Source: Lingula anatina
Lineage: Eukaryota > Brachiopoda > Lingulata > Lingulida > Lingulidae
DNA: 35,291 nt
NCBI RefSeq assembly: GCF_001039355.2
Contig: NW_019775602.1
Coordinates: 261,879-297,169, forward strand
Reading direction: 5' to 3'
Below the pieces are notes generated by a model. The model saw only the letters and a list, made by a program, of their open reading frames with translations, was not told the DNA's origin and made no database searches. The translations under genes and the position numbers were made by a program. Below are positions 21,882 to 32,343 of this stretch, one piece after another (the stretch's first letter is position 1; the number at the start of each line of letters is the position of its first letter).

Positions 21882-22463
21882 TAGCATAACGTGAATAGAA
21901 ATCACCCTGTGTTTCATATGTTAGCTTTTCCGTCGTCTGTCCACGCGATAGAAGAAAGAAGAAACTCTTACGTCCCACGTGCACCTTATACTTAATGTGA
22001 TGAAGAGACGCTAGCTCAGAATCCTTAATTTAATCAAGGACGCTGTGGTGGGGATAAACGCTTTTATACTTTGTTGAAATTATCTGATATTAGCCAGGGT
22101 GAGGATTCTGTCTGAAGTTACCTATAAATTTTTAATGAACTGAAGTTTTGTTGAAATAAAATCTCTTAGTGTGGATAAATTAAGACGCTTTTAAAAGTCG
22201 CAGAAAAAGTTTTAAAATCATGAACTTTAAAAAAGGGAAATCTCAACTCCCTAAACACATTATACACGACAGAACGGAAGCATGGCTTAGCAGTCTCCAG
22301 GAAACATCCTCTGTGTCTCTTGGGATAGTTTAAGTGTTCTAAATTTATCACAATACTTCGTAGCCTATAGTTTGCCTCTGAACATTATCTCCGTTAATTA
22401 TGACTAAGGAAGACTTAAGTCAACCACTAAAATTTGATTTTGTTATAATTGTTATATTTGCAG

Positions 22464-22619
22464 ATAAATTCATAACGAAGAGGGGAAGGGGACCTCCTTT
22501 TAAAAGTCAGTCAAGTCACATCTAATATACATGTTCGTCCGATGTCGAGGCTGGCGTGAGGAGGGCATCCACTTGGAGAGAACCCAGAAAGCCGGATACA
22601 AGTTGTGGCATGTAACAAG
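22464..22619 (+). other. Candidate exon with initiator ATG (exon B) of a gene to the right
   Basis: A strong acceptor TTATATTTGCAG ends at 22463 and a strong donor ACAAG|GTGAGT begins at 22620. Inside, the first ATG at 22531 opens MFVRCRGWREEGIHLERTQK, then AGYKLWHVT, and reaches the donor in phase 2, the same phase as exon A. The residue mix looks protein-like but matches no family I know. No downstream exon was identified with confidence within the window. Confidence 0.35.
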
Positions 22620-24470
22620 GTGAGTCTTTGAAAAAATTGGTTAAATTGGATTTTAAGATGGGGTAATCAGCGTGATCAGCCTTCTTGGCCGTCATTTATA
22701 TCATTTTTTCTTTGTCATCATATTTTATTCTGCTATTTAGCGCTCTTTTTCGTAAATTTATTCATTGTTTTAGTTTGTAGAATTATATATTAATTTGTAC
22801 GTTCGTGTTGTTATTATAACTCCCCTCCTTTCACTTCCTTCACGTGAAGGGGAAAACAACCAGTCTCACATCACCAACATAACTTAACGATGACCAAGGG
22901 TCAGATGGCAATCTGGACCATTATGTCCCCCCTTGATAAAATGACCAGTCCCTGTAATTATGCGATGACATGAGTTAACGCCGTGGTATTGTAGTGGCCG
23001 TGGTCAAAGGTCCGGTCACCGCCACAGGTAACTTATACATATGTAATAAGGAGTTACGTTATAGTTAATGTGTATGCTGATAACCAGAGATTTCCACGCT
23101 AGATTCTTGTATTGTTGTTTTCGTTAGCTAAATTATTTTTAACCTTAGGGCCCACTGAACAAATGAGAAAGATAAATGCTAATTGCAATACGCTACTTAG
23201 CAACTGGTTTGGCTGGATGGCAAGCTTTCACACCTAATGTATTTTATTTTCTCTGTAGACATTCTTTCTTTCTTCATTTATCTCTCCCACTCTCTCAGTT
23301 TGTTTTAACCAGTGTTTTTCTTGTAGAAGACAGATGTTAATTAGTGTACGGGGAAGACTTGTCTGGTTTTAATGAGCATACAAGTTGTGTCTGGCCAGGA
23401 TATTAATGGTGTTTTTGGTGGATTTCTTCATCACTGGAAAGGAAACTATTCTGTAAACAAAATGTCAGTCAGTGTCACTGTAGGAAAAAAAAAAAGAAAA
23501 AAAAGAAAGAAAGCGCTCTCTGCAAAGTCTATCTCAGCTTTCGTTTAGATCGGTTGAAATTAAAATTCCAACATGACATCAGTAAGGTCAAGGTTGAGCC
23601 TAAAGAACTTCTATCAGTTCGGTGTTATTGTTGTTGTTATTGTTGTTTTATTTTTGATAAAATGGGATATATTGCACAACAGAGAAAAAAAGAAAGAGAA
23701 ACAGTCGGTGTATTAATCAATTGTAAAAACAGAGTTTAGTATAAGTAAATTGAAAGATGGATAAATAAATAAAACCATGAGAGTGTACCCCTTGTAACGG
23801 ACATATTTTACATTTAATGAACTGGGCGCAGAATGAATTAAATATCTTTAACTAATTCGTAAAGATAAATAGATGATGATTCACAAAACTGATATAACTG
23901 TATAAACAGCCCCGTAGATGAAGGAAAAGTACATATGTAAAGTCTTTAACAAAAGCCTATAATGTTACCGAAATGGCAGTGTTCACTTCAATAATTAGGT
24001 CATTGATTTGTCAAGGTGATTGATCTGCGTTCACTACTCCGTAGCTCGCTGTTTTCACGCCAGTTCTTTTCTTATAACCTGTAACATTACTGCCTTTAGG
24101 TTATTCTTTATGACGGATCTCGTATTATTAAGATATCTTGTTTCTTTCCAGTCTGTATGAATCTGGGATTTGTAGTCGACAAAGTAGTATTTTGTAAGGC
24201 AGGGCTTAACAGCAAGTTATATAGTGCTCTTATGGTCTAATCATCCACGCGCCGGCACACACGCCGCCACCCCCCCCCCTCCCCCCTGCAAACCTGATGC
24301 ATGTCGCCCTAACCGACTATAATTCATAAAGTTCAAGTTGTAACATTTATTTGTCGCGCACAATGTTGTTACAGTGAAGGGTAACATGCTCTATGTGCAG
24401 AAAATAGCCCCAGACAGACGCTTCTGTGCAGCCAACCAATGCAGTGAGCGATGCATGCAGCATTGTCCCT
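22620..24470. other. Possible intron after candidate exon B
   Basis: Starts with the GTGAGT donor. It contains an A/G-rich run near 23487 and a C-rich run near 24269 but no recognisable exon or element. Confidence 0.4.
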
Positions 24471-24473
24471 TAA

Positions 24474-24880
24474 GCCCCCTTTACACTGGACGGCTTCTTT
24501 TCTGCGTCATGTAGTACGGCCCGTTTTAGGGTGTATTCCCAGAGATTTCGATCGACCTAACTCCCTGGGGGTTCAAGCTAAATTGCAGTCAGCCGAGCGC
24601 GCACCATAGTTAATTACCCCCTTACAGCTTTCAGGAGGCGGGACAGACGCTTAAGCCGGCTAAGCTGACAGTAATCTAGTGAGACTCCCCACAGGGATAG
24701 ATCGATCTAAAATCTATGGAAATGGGGTCTTAGAGTAATAAAAATCTTCACGTGCCGACAACTGGTCGATTATTGAGCATACATTTCGCAACCAAAACGA
24801 TGCTTGTGCCTCCTTTCTACGACCACAGCGATGACAGTTTCATGGTCGCACAAAGGACGTAGAAAGGACGCCGTCTAGTG
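24474..24880. mobile_element. Broken terminal-inverted-repeat element, family 3, with nested miniature transposon
   Basis: The left end GCCCCCTTTACACTGGACGG follows TAA at 24471-24473. The right end carries GGACGTAGAAAGGACGCCGT and stops at CTAGTG, about a dozen bases short of the expected terminus. Bases 24785-24830 are the reverse complement of 25497-25550 in the neighbouring full element. The family 1 copy at 24529-24729 interrupts it. Confidence 0.65.
24529..24729 (-). mobile_element. Miniature transposon, family 1 copy 5, nested in another element
   Basis: A 201-bp copy in inverted orientation with TTA on both sides (24526-24528 and 24730-24732) and ends GGGTGTATTCCCAGAG and, inverted, GACCCCATTTCCATAG. 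It is inserted within the broken terminal-inverted-repeat element that starts at 24474, so it is the younger of the two. Confidence 0.88.
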
Positions 24881-25033
24881 GATAATATATCCACACGATG
24901 GGGCTGCCAGGTCTCATTGGACGGGTTATATATTATATCATTTCGTACACATGTTACGGAGAAAATCTGTATTCTCACGAGGTCCTGGGAACGATCTCAG
25001 TGACGGCAACTGCGACTCAGCAGGTGTGATGTG

Positions 25034-25035
<2 letters not shown>

Positions 25036-25066
<31 letters not shown>
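25036..25066. repeat. Homopolymer A tract (31 bases)
   Basis: A pure A run between the two family 3 elements. No retroposed sequence could be recognised upstream of it. Confidence 0.95.
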
Positions 25067-25068
<2 letters not shown>

Positions 25069-25230
25069 CTGTATGGGTGTGAGACGATTTCCATTTCTAT
25101 CGCGACATGCCTGAAACAAAGTAAATGCCCAGGTGACATTTCTTGCACGCACCGTCTTGGTTACATCTAACAATGTCTGCGTTATTTGAGCTGTAACACA
25201 GCCCCGCTTAACGTGATGGAGACGAGCTAA

Positions 25231-26371
25231 AACCCCCTTTACACTGGACGGCGTCCTTTCTGCGTCCTTTGTGCGACCATGAAACTGGCCAGAACGCCGT
25301 CGGACGCTCAAAGAACGCACAGTGATTGCTAAGGTCGCACAAAGAACGTTCAAGCATCGCCGAGGACGCCATGGACGCCGCGAAGTTTTGAGCATGTTCA
25401 AAACAATCGCAGAGAGAACGCGATGGAGGATGGTCGCTCAATGGACGCAGAAAGGACGCACAAGCATCGCCGTAATCGCAGAGAGGACGCACCAGCATCG
25501 CCGCGGTCGTAGAAAGGAGGCACAAGCATCGCTTTGGTTGCAGAATGAAAACTCAAAGATCGTCCAGTGTTCGGCACGTTAAACATTATTTTTTTAAATG
25601 TCAAACGGGGCCGTGCTGAGGTATTTTTCACCAGACAGGGATTCTAAGGGCAACAGTGGTCTCATATCAGCCTCCGATTGTTTTTTCCCCTAAAATTCAT
25701 GAAACGATCCATTTTTTTTTTGAGGTTATTATAAAACGAATATTTTGCCTTTTTTTACAAGATGCATTAATTGTCAGAACTTTTTGCAGAATGCGTCATT
25801 TGAAAACGGATTCAAATATTTTATGTTGTGTCAGTCGCACTTTCTCGTTTTCGGCGCCTGTCCTTCCTTCTTATAAGGATAACAATGAGCATCTGGCCGA
25901 TAATCAGTCCATACAGACCTTGCATCACTATAGTTTAAAGCATTTATTGCCATTTATTTGTTTTGTGTGCTGGAAATGTTCTTTATTAGATGACCTGGTT
26001 AGAACCGATGAAAAATATGAGTTAGAATATAGAGAAGGACGCCCAAACAACGCTCATCGGTCAAGCAGGATGCAGAATGATCGTAGAATAGACGCCACTG
26101 ATCGCCGATGAAGGTACAAGAATGCTCAATGGTCGCTCAAACATCGCAATGGACGCCTTGTTTTGCAGAGAGGACGTACAGTGGAGGCAGGCAGATTGCT
26201 CGCAGTTTTACAGGTAAAATCAAGATTCGGTCGTTCAAAGGACGCACAAGGTACGCAGACGCCTTTACACTGAGACACGATTTAATTGCTTTGGCGACCG
26301 TTGAGCGTCCTGGTCACATTTTTGAACGCAGAAGGGACGCAGAAAGGACGCCGTCCAGTGTAAAGGGGCCC
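25231..26371. mobile_element. 1.14-kb terminal-inverted-repeat element, family 3, non-autonomous
   Basis: The ends are inverted copies for about 40 bases: the left contains CCCCTTTACACTGGACGGCG and CCTTTCTGCGTCC, and the right contains GGACGCAGAAAGGACGCCGT and CCAGTGTAAAGGGG. TAA lies left and TTA right. The GC-rich ends carry repeated GGACGCA/CATCGCC motifs, while the centre (about 25640-26080) is AT-rich. The longest frame inside (25656-26111, plus) shows no transposase motif I recognise and overlaps the repeats, so I do not call a gene. The superfamily is uncertain; the TWA flanks again suggest PIF/Harbinger. Confidence 0.7.
25335..25560 (+). repeat. Degenerate 31-bp subterminal repeat array inside the family 3 element
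   Basis: Units of 31 bases of the type TCGCAGAGAGGACGCACCAG followed by CATCGCCGCGG occur in tandem around 25455-25550, with an earlier unit near 25335. Arrays of this kind near element ends often serve as transposase-binding sites; that role is inference here. Confidence 0.6.
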
Positions 26372-26374
26372 TTA

Positions 26375-27935
26375 GGAAAGAGAATGTGACGATATCATTT
26401 TTATTAAGCCCTGTCTTCTCTGTCTTCTCCATCCGCGATATCTGTGATTATTGTGTACGTGTAAATGGGTCATTTCAAGTATAACAGCTATTTTTTCATA
26501 ATTTTACCTACCATATTTTTCATAATTTTACCTATCAGAACTTTTGTAGAAAATCCTGAAATATCTTACTTATTACAATAAAATTTTCACTTTCCTGTAA
26601 AGCTTTATGTAAATGCAAAAATGATCAATTCATCTCCAACAGGGGAAAATTTATAGCTGAAAATAAAGCCAAAAATGTCAGGCCTGTATAACGCTATTAA
26701 AGATAGAAAGCCACACCTATTAAAAGCCTAGAAAACCGCAAAATTAAAATCATTGTTACACTTATTTTTTATTAATATCATTATATTTTTACTTATATGA
26801 ACCAATGTGTCCACCATGAAGAATTTAAATTATCACTGTAAAATCAATTTCTAATGGCATTAAATTTTGGGTTTAGAGAAAAAAGCCATTATGTGTTAAA
26901 TGGTCTAAATACAAGTTTTTTTTTTGTGCAGTGATTTATCTAGGTCAGGGGCGTATCTAGCTTATCGATCTATGAAGGTCACATATCAATCACAATCATT
27001 GATCACTGCGACCGTCTGCATAAAGATATAAACATTAATGTGCACACCCATCATCAAAATTACAAAATAACATAAGACATTGAAAAAAGTTAGTGTATAT
27101 ATCTAGTGACTTTTCGACTAGGCGAGAGAATCGTAATAATAAACTATATTGCTATTTGGGCGGTTGAATTTGGTTTTGTTTTTCTTTTTTCTTTTTTAGT
27201 TCTGATATCCTGTTTTATTATTGTGATCTTAGTCTAATTTATTTAAATTATTCTACCTATATCATCTACGTATAAACTGTTGTTCTTAATAATTGATCAG
27301 AAATACACGCAATCAGGCCAACAGATTTCCTTTACTTCTCCTTTTTTCGATATTAATGTTACAGTACTATTCTCCCCCCCCTCCTGCAAGAAAAAGACAG
27401 CAAGAAAAGCTTCCTTCTAACCACAAACTTTTTTTGCAGGGTAAATTCTAGTGCATAAAATCATCCAGATAAATCTTGATTTCAATTTTCTTACGTAAAC
27501 AAATGTCGTCACGCATTGTAGGCTGTGATTCGTTCAAACCTTTTAGGGTAAAGAATCTGAAGCAGCGTATATCAGGTGTCTAAAAATAATGAAGTCATAT
27601 TGCGTGCTACGTGCAATTCCTCGCTGTAAACAGTTGCAAAATACTCTCGAATGTCATTTTCTCACGCGTCAAAATTTTCTCACGTACTGCAGGCTCCGAT
27701 ACTTTAAACCCTTTTTTGGGTAAAGAATCTGAAGTCTAGAATTGCGGGTGTCTGAAAGCCGAAGTCACATGGCGGGTGACATAATAGTGCCATTCTTCAG
27801 CTGGGTGAAGAATCTTCACGTGCGAAGCAGTCAGCCGGATTATTCTGGCTGGCGTCTGGTTTATAATTTAGGCAGCTATAATGATTTGTTGTGGTGTCAG
27901 TTTTTCGTCTCTATGTAGTAACTTTCCGCTGTAGC
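26375..27935. other. AT-rich region without recognised genes
   Basis: Contains a short repeat of CATAATTTTACCTAYCA (around 26496 and 26521) and the diverged duplication at 27510-27775. No open frame of interest. Confidence 0.5.
27510..27775. repeat. Diverged direct repeat
   Basis: Bases around 27510-27605 and 27670-27775 align in order: TGTAGGCT and TGCAGGCT, then GGGTAAAGAATCTGAAG in both, then GGTGTCT, then GAAGTCA. It is an old tandem duplication of about 155 bp period. Confidence 0.6.
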
Positions 27936-27938
27936 ATG

Positions 27939-27948
27939 TATATAAATA
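27939..27948 (+). promoter_or_regulatory. TATA box of a second candidate plus-strand promoter
   Basis: TATATAAATA, followed about 26 bases later by TTCAGA, which resembles an initiator, and by a long ATG-free stretch ending in a consensus donor. Confidence 0.4.
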
Positions 27949-27965
27949 AATCCGTTTCCTCCATT

Positions 27966-28207
27966 CAGAAGGAGAAGAGTGAAGAGATAGAAGTGTCAAC
28001 AGCAGGCTTTCAAGTCGCAGGCAGTGTAAAATAATCTCAAAGCAGGGGAGCGCGGAGATTTGATACGAAGAAGACAGTCGGTTTGGGACAAAATATACCA
28101 CTTTCAGTGTGAGGTCCGCTTAAGAGTGAAGGGGAGACGAGTCAGGACACTCTCCCTTGTCACATCCCCGCCGATAAAGGCTCACTAGTGAGCAGTTTTT
28201 TGTCCCG
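27966..28207 (+). other. Candidate 5' untranslated first exon after the 27939 TATA box
   Basis: These 242 bases contain no ATG on the plus strand, where about four would be expected by chance, and end at a full consensus donor, CCCG|GTAAGT. This is the usual look of a spliced 5' leader. An open frame on the opposite strand at 27868-28101 is regarded as chance. Partner exons would lie to the right. Confidence 0.4.
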
Positions 28208-28209
28208 GT

Positions 28210-30327
28210 AAGTTTGTACGTCAGTGTGCAGACTCTGTTTTGCCTGAGCCGCCTGCTTTCTGACTTCGGGACGCCGTATAAACCTGCTCAACCTGCCTAT
28301 CACTAATATCACACAATTCATGAAGCAGCATGTATTTTGTCTTTATGTATAAAGAGCTTTCCTTTATTTATAAAAGCTTTTCCCTCTTCTTTTACAATCT
28401 TATTTTAAATGACATGTTCATCATAATAATAATGATGGACCCTTCCTATAGCAAAGCATGTGGATTCATTTTTCCTGGAAATTTCCAAACTTACTTTCCG
28501 TGATAACTTACATGTAGGTACACCATATTCAGAACCGTTCACAAAATTAAGATCTATCAACTGGTTTCTAACCTCTCGTAGTGGCGACAGGGATTAATGG
28601 ACGCCATTCGTTATGATGAAAATAAGAAATAACAGCTTGAAAACGGGTTAAAAGATCGCACATTTTTCAACGATTTTTAGATAAGGTATACCAAGACGGT
28701 ACATGGATATTGATAAAATTTCTTGGAAAAGCCATTATGTTGGCTTTAGTGAGACCTTATGCCTATTTTTTGCCCTGAATTGTAATGTCTAAAGCACGTG
28801 TTGCACAAGTAATTTTTACTCATCAAGATATGACTGCTGCATAGCTACGCGAATGAAGTTTTCTTCTGTATTTTCTATATTGAGAGATAATGGAAAATCT
28901 TTACTACGCCGTTCCTCGCACACAGTTCTGCAGCCATTGGAATCCCCAGCGAAAAAAAAGGACATCTAGAAGCAGGCTTGACAGCCAAATGCCTTTTTCA
29001 GTTTCAAACCAACCTGAAGGCGTTCATAGTCTCCAGGGTCCTCCAATGCTGCAGCCATTAGCCAAATGATGTAAAACACATCGACCTTTGCCGCTAGCGG
29101 AAATGAAGAGATAGACGTGTCACTTCTAGGTCCCGTCAACAACCCCTGTCAATACTCTGCAGGAAACGAGCTCCGATCCACGATTCTTTCTAATCTGGCT
29201 TGTTGACGGAAAGATCACTTTAATATCCGATACACAGAAAAAGATATCATTGCAAGATGTTGGTAATATGCATCATTTCTGTGCTTGCGATATTTTTTAA
29301 ATCAAGTTTTGACATGTTTTTCCTGATATTACTTATTATTGCTCATAGAGGTGGAAGCAGCAGTGTCGTACATATATAACTGATGGAGGATCTTTTGGCC
29401 TGTCTACCGATTTTTCCTCATGTTCTCATCAGAAACTGATGTTTTGTTTGCAAGGAAATCGAAACAGAACATTGCTATGTCCACGACATACTCTTGTTTT
29501 TGCTGTTTCTTTTTTTAATATGTTCACAGCTCTTCTTGAATTGTCCGATTGTTTGATCGCTACTGCATTATTTGTTTTCGATACCGTCATAAATGCTGTC
29601 TTCATCTAATTTAGGTTATCATTATTCCAATGTGTCATATTGTACCGATTTCATTAGGAAAGTGCTGTATACACACATCAGTATTCACACCACTTATAGC
29701 ATCAAGACAGGGCTAATTAGTTGTGCCATATAGCGATCAACCATGCGGGTCACGTGAGTTCCAATATTTGCAACTGACAGAACGTATCACCTAAAGGTTT
29801 TAATTTGCCTTCAAACACGGTTTCGGTTTTTCTGTAATTAGGGGTTATTGTTTAGAAAATTGCTAACTGCTGTAAGTTGACATCGTTACACTGCTAATCA
29901 ACCGTTGCACTAGAATGTTACAGGTTCAATCAAATTACCTTGGCACTGTCGTTTATCAGGCCAATAATTGGATTTATTGTTTTAGTTCTGGATTTTGTGT
30001 TAGCACGTTAAGATTCTGGATTTTGTGTTAGCACGTCTCTCAATCCCATGTAAAAAAGCCCAAACCTTCCAATCGTTCATCCCAAACTGTTTTCTCTCTT
30101 CGTCTTTTATCTGAGAAAAGGTATTAGTTGGGACCAGAAAATCTATATAATGGCAGATACATTTATGTGATGTCTGGGAACAAGCGGCCACCAAGAGCAG
30201 ATACATGTACCATTAAGCCAGGGTGTAGCACCGTGAGGTGATCCGTCTGGGTTTCTTGTATTATCCGTAGAACATCTTCAGCATTTACAGATAGGACTTC
30301 GAAGAGCAGACAGTCTGAGTAGTAGAC
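28210..30327. other. Unassigned region, possibly intronic
   Basis: No recognised gene. A minus-strand frame from 29148 to 28816 is open apart from one in-frame TAG at 28966-28968 and has a protein-like residue mix (KVDVFYIIWLMAAALEDPGD), but I match it to no family and its length is not beyond chance. Confidence 0.4.
29986..30036. repeat. 28-bp-spaced direct repeat
   Basis: The 23-base sequence beginning TTCTGGATTTTGTGTTAGCA occurs at 29986-30008 and again at 30014-30036, separated by five bases. It is another recent local duplication. Confidence 0.95.
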
Positions 30328-30330
30328 TAA

Positions 30331-30545
30331 GGCTGTATTCCCAGAGCTTTTAGATCGATCTATTCCCGCGGGGAGTCTCACTAGATTACTGTCAGATAAT
30401 CCGGCTTAAATGTCCGTCCCGCCTACTACAAGCTGTAAGGGGGTAATTAACTTTCGTGTCCGCTCGGCTGACAGCTATTTAGCGTGAACCCCCAGGGAGT
30501 TAGGTCGAACTAAAGTAGATCGATCTAATCTCTGGAAATGGGGTC
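30331..30545 (+). mobile_element. Miniature transposon, family 1 copy 6
   Basis: A 215-bp copy with TAA duplications at 30328-30330 and 30546-30548, almost identical to the copies at 5010 and 15093. It has no coding capacity. Confidence 0.88.
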
Positions 30546-30800
30546 TAAATCCTCCACACTACAATTGCGATGTCTCGTGATGAATGAATCAATTTTTGAT
30601 TTTGCCAATAGAGTGGCACCAGTAGAGTGCTATCCAAACTGACCCGTCTTGCCCTGTTCTTCTTGCAGACGAGCCGGGATGAAAAGACTCCAATGGCCTA
30701 GGCAATATCTAGACGGAATTATGCCAAGTTTAATGATTTTCGTCAGAAATATTACTTCTGTTAATTAATCTTTATGCCCCCCAAGGCAAATGTGGGTGGT

Positions 30801-30826
30801 GGGGGGGGGGGGGGGGGGGGGGGGGG
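30801..30826. repeat. Homopolymer G tract (26 bases)
   Basis: A pure G run on the plus strand, followed by AGGAGTGTGTG. Confidence 0.9.
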
Positions 30827-31901
30827 AGGAGTGTGTGTGCCCCTCATTCGTTTATTAAAACAATAGATTAACAACAATAGACTCTCCGACCTTGCCAAAA
30901 AGGGTCAAAAGACTGATCTAAGGTTTGCACAGGGACTTGAAGATTCCCTTTATTATTTTTTTCTCACTGGGATGGGGGCAATGGGGTCTGGGGGGGGGGG
31001 GAGAGGGCATCCAACACCTTCGTGTTATTTTGGATCTTTGTTATTTTGACTTCTGCTCTTGCTGGTGCTATAGAGTGGGGGTAAAGGAGAGGGGGGGATG
31101 TAAAGCAACTCACTCCTCAATCGCTGTATTGAAGTCTAGACCCTACTTTGTCAAACGTACAGCCGTGGAACTACACCGGACTGTTACACATGGTATTGAT
31201 GTGTTTGCCTATGCGTTTTCATCATGTTTTGATGAATATACAATCTCTGTGGAGAAAAATGAAATGTATTTCATTAAAAAAAGATGTCTCGGTTACTGGT
31301 CTATCAAGGTGGCAGTGGCAGATTATTTCTCTCGGAGATGGATTAAGAAAACCCCCGTCGTCCGTCAGAATGGCTCGATTTCAAACCGCACAATTGAAAC
31401 GCTAACAAGTTGGCTCTGTCGGCGTCAATATCGAAAAACCACTACAAATTTGATCAAGCGAGGCTGATATAATCCACGGAGAGATTTTGATTAATCATCG
31501 TAAAAAATGGCCTGTCAATACCTCTGACGGATGCGGTTAGACCACCAGGCGTGCGGCGTCGAGGCAAACCTTGCAAGAGCATTTTCTCTCTCTTAAATGC
31601 AAAGGAAATTGTTTAATTTCAAAGCAGTAAATTCCGGTGACATGGTATAATAAACGTGACTTTCTTTCGTAAGCAAACTTTTATAGGCTCAGCAAACAAT
31701 AAACGGCTGCTACAAAGAGAACGCGTGTTTCGTAACAAGACGAATATATTACTTTGTGGTGAGTCAAACTGCTCGTGTGACATTGTGTGGTACGTTTCGC
31801 ACAAATTAAACTATCTGTTGTTAGGTAAGTCGGCGTCACTGTCATTAAAGGTACTCAATCTTTGCCGTGTGCAAATAACACGTAGGGAAGCAATTTTCAG
31901 G

Positions 31902-31903
<2 letters not shown>

Positions 31904-31941
<38 letters not shown>
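31904..31941. repeat. (TC)n microsatellite
   Basis: About 18 units. Confidence 0.95.
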
Positions 31942-31942
<1 letters not shown>

Positions 31943-32300
31943 ACTGGAGGGGGAACAGTAGCAATTTTACGTGTGGGGGTGACACGATAAAGAGACAGGC
32001 ACTATGTAAGTTTGTGTTGTTGTCACGCAGTACTGCTATAGGTAAATATTATTTAGATAAATATTATTTTTATTACATTTTCTGAATACTTTAAAAGTTC
32101 TTAGAGCCAGTGAAGGTTCTAAGCAGTCACAGTGATATACATCACCCTTCATCAATACCATTAGGCTAATCAGTTATTTCCACAGTCCATTGGCGCATAT
32201 ATATTGTACTATTAACATGTGGATCAAGTGATGGAAGTGAACGGAGGAGATATGGTCCTTGTTTTTGCCAGCGGCGACAGCGGCGGAAGCAGCAATCAAT

Positions 32301-32303
<3 letters not shown>

Positions 32304-32342
<39 letters not shown>
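32304..32342. repeat. (AAT)n microsatellite
   Basis: About 12 units, read as poly-Asn inside a 65-codon plus-strand frame (32219-32416) that has no other sign of coding. Confidence 0.95.

Positions 32343-32343
<1 letters not shown>

Noticed and set aside
24997-26389. Several Arg-rich frames on both strands
   Set aside because: They arise from the GC-rich GGACGCA repeats of the family 3 element and overlap each other.
30669-30756. Acceptor-like TTCTTCTTGCAG followed by an ATG and a 29-codon frame
   Set aside because: The frame ends in a stop with no plausible donor before it.
30925-31467. 180-codon plus-strand frame
   Set aside because: It passes through a poly-G stretch, has no recognisable domain and its composition does not stand out.
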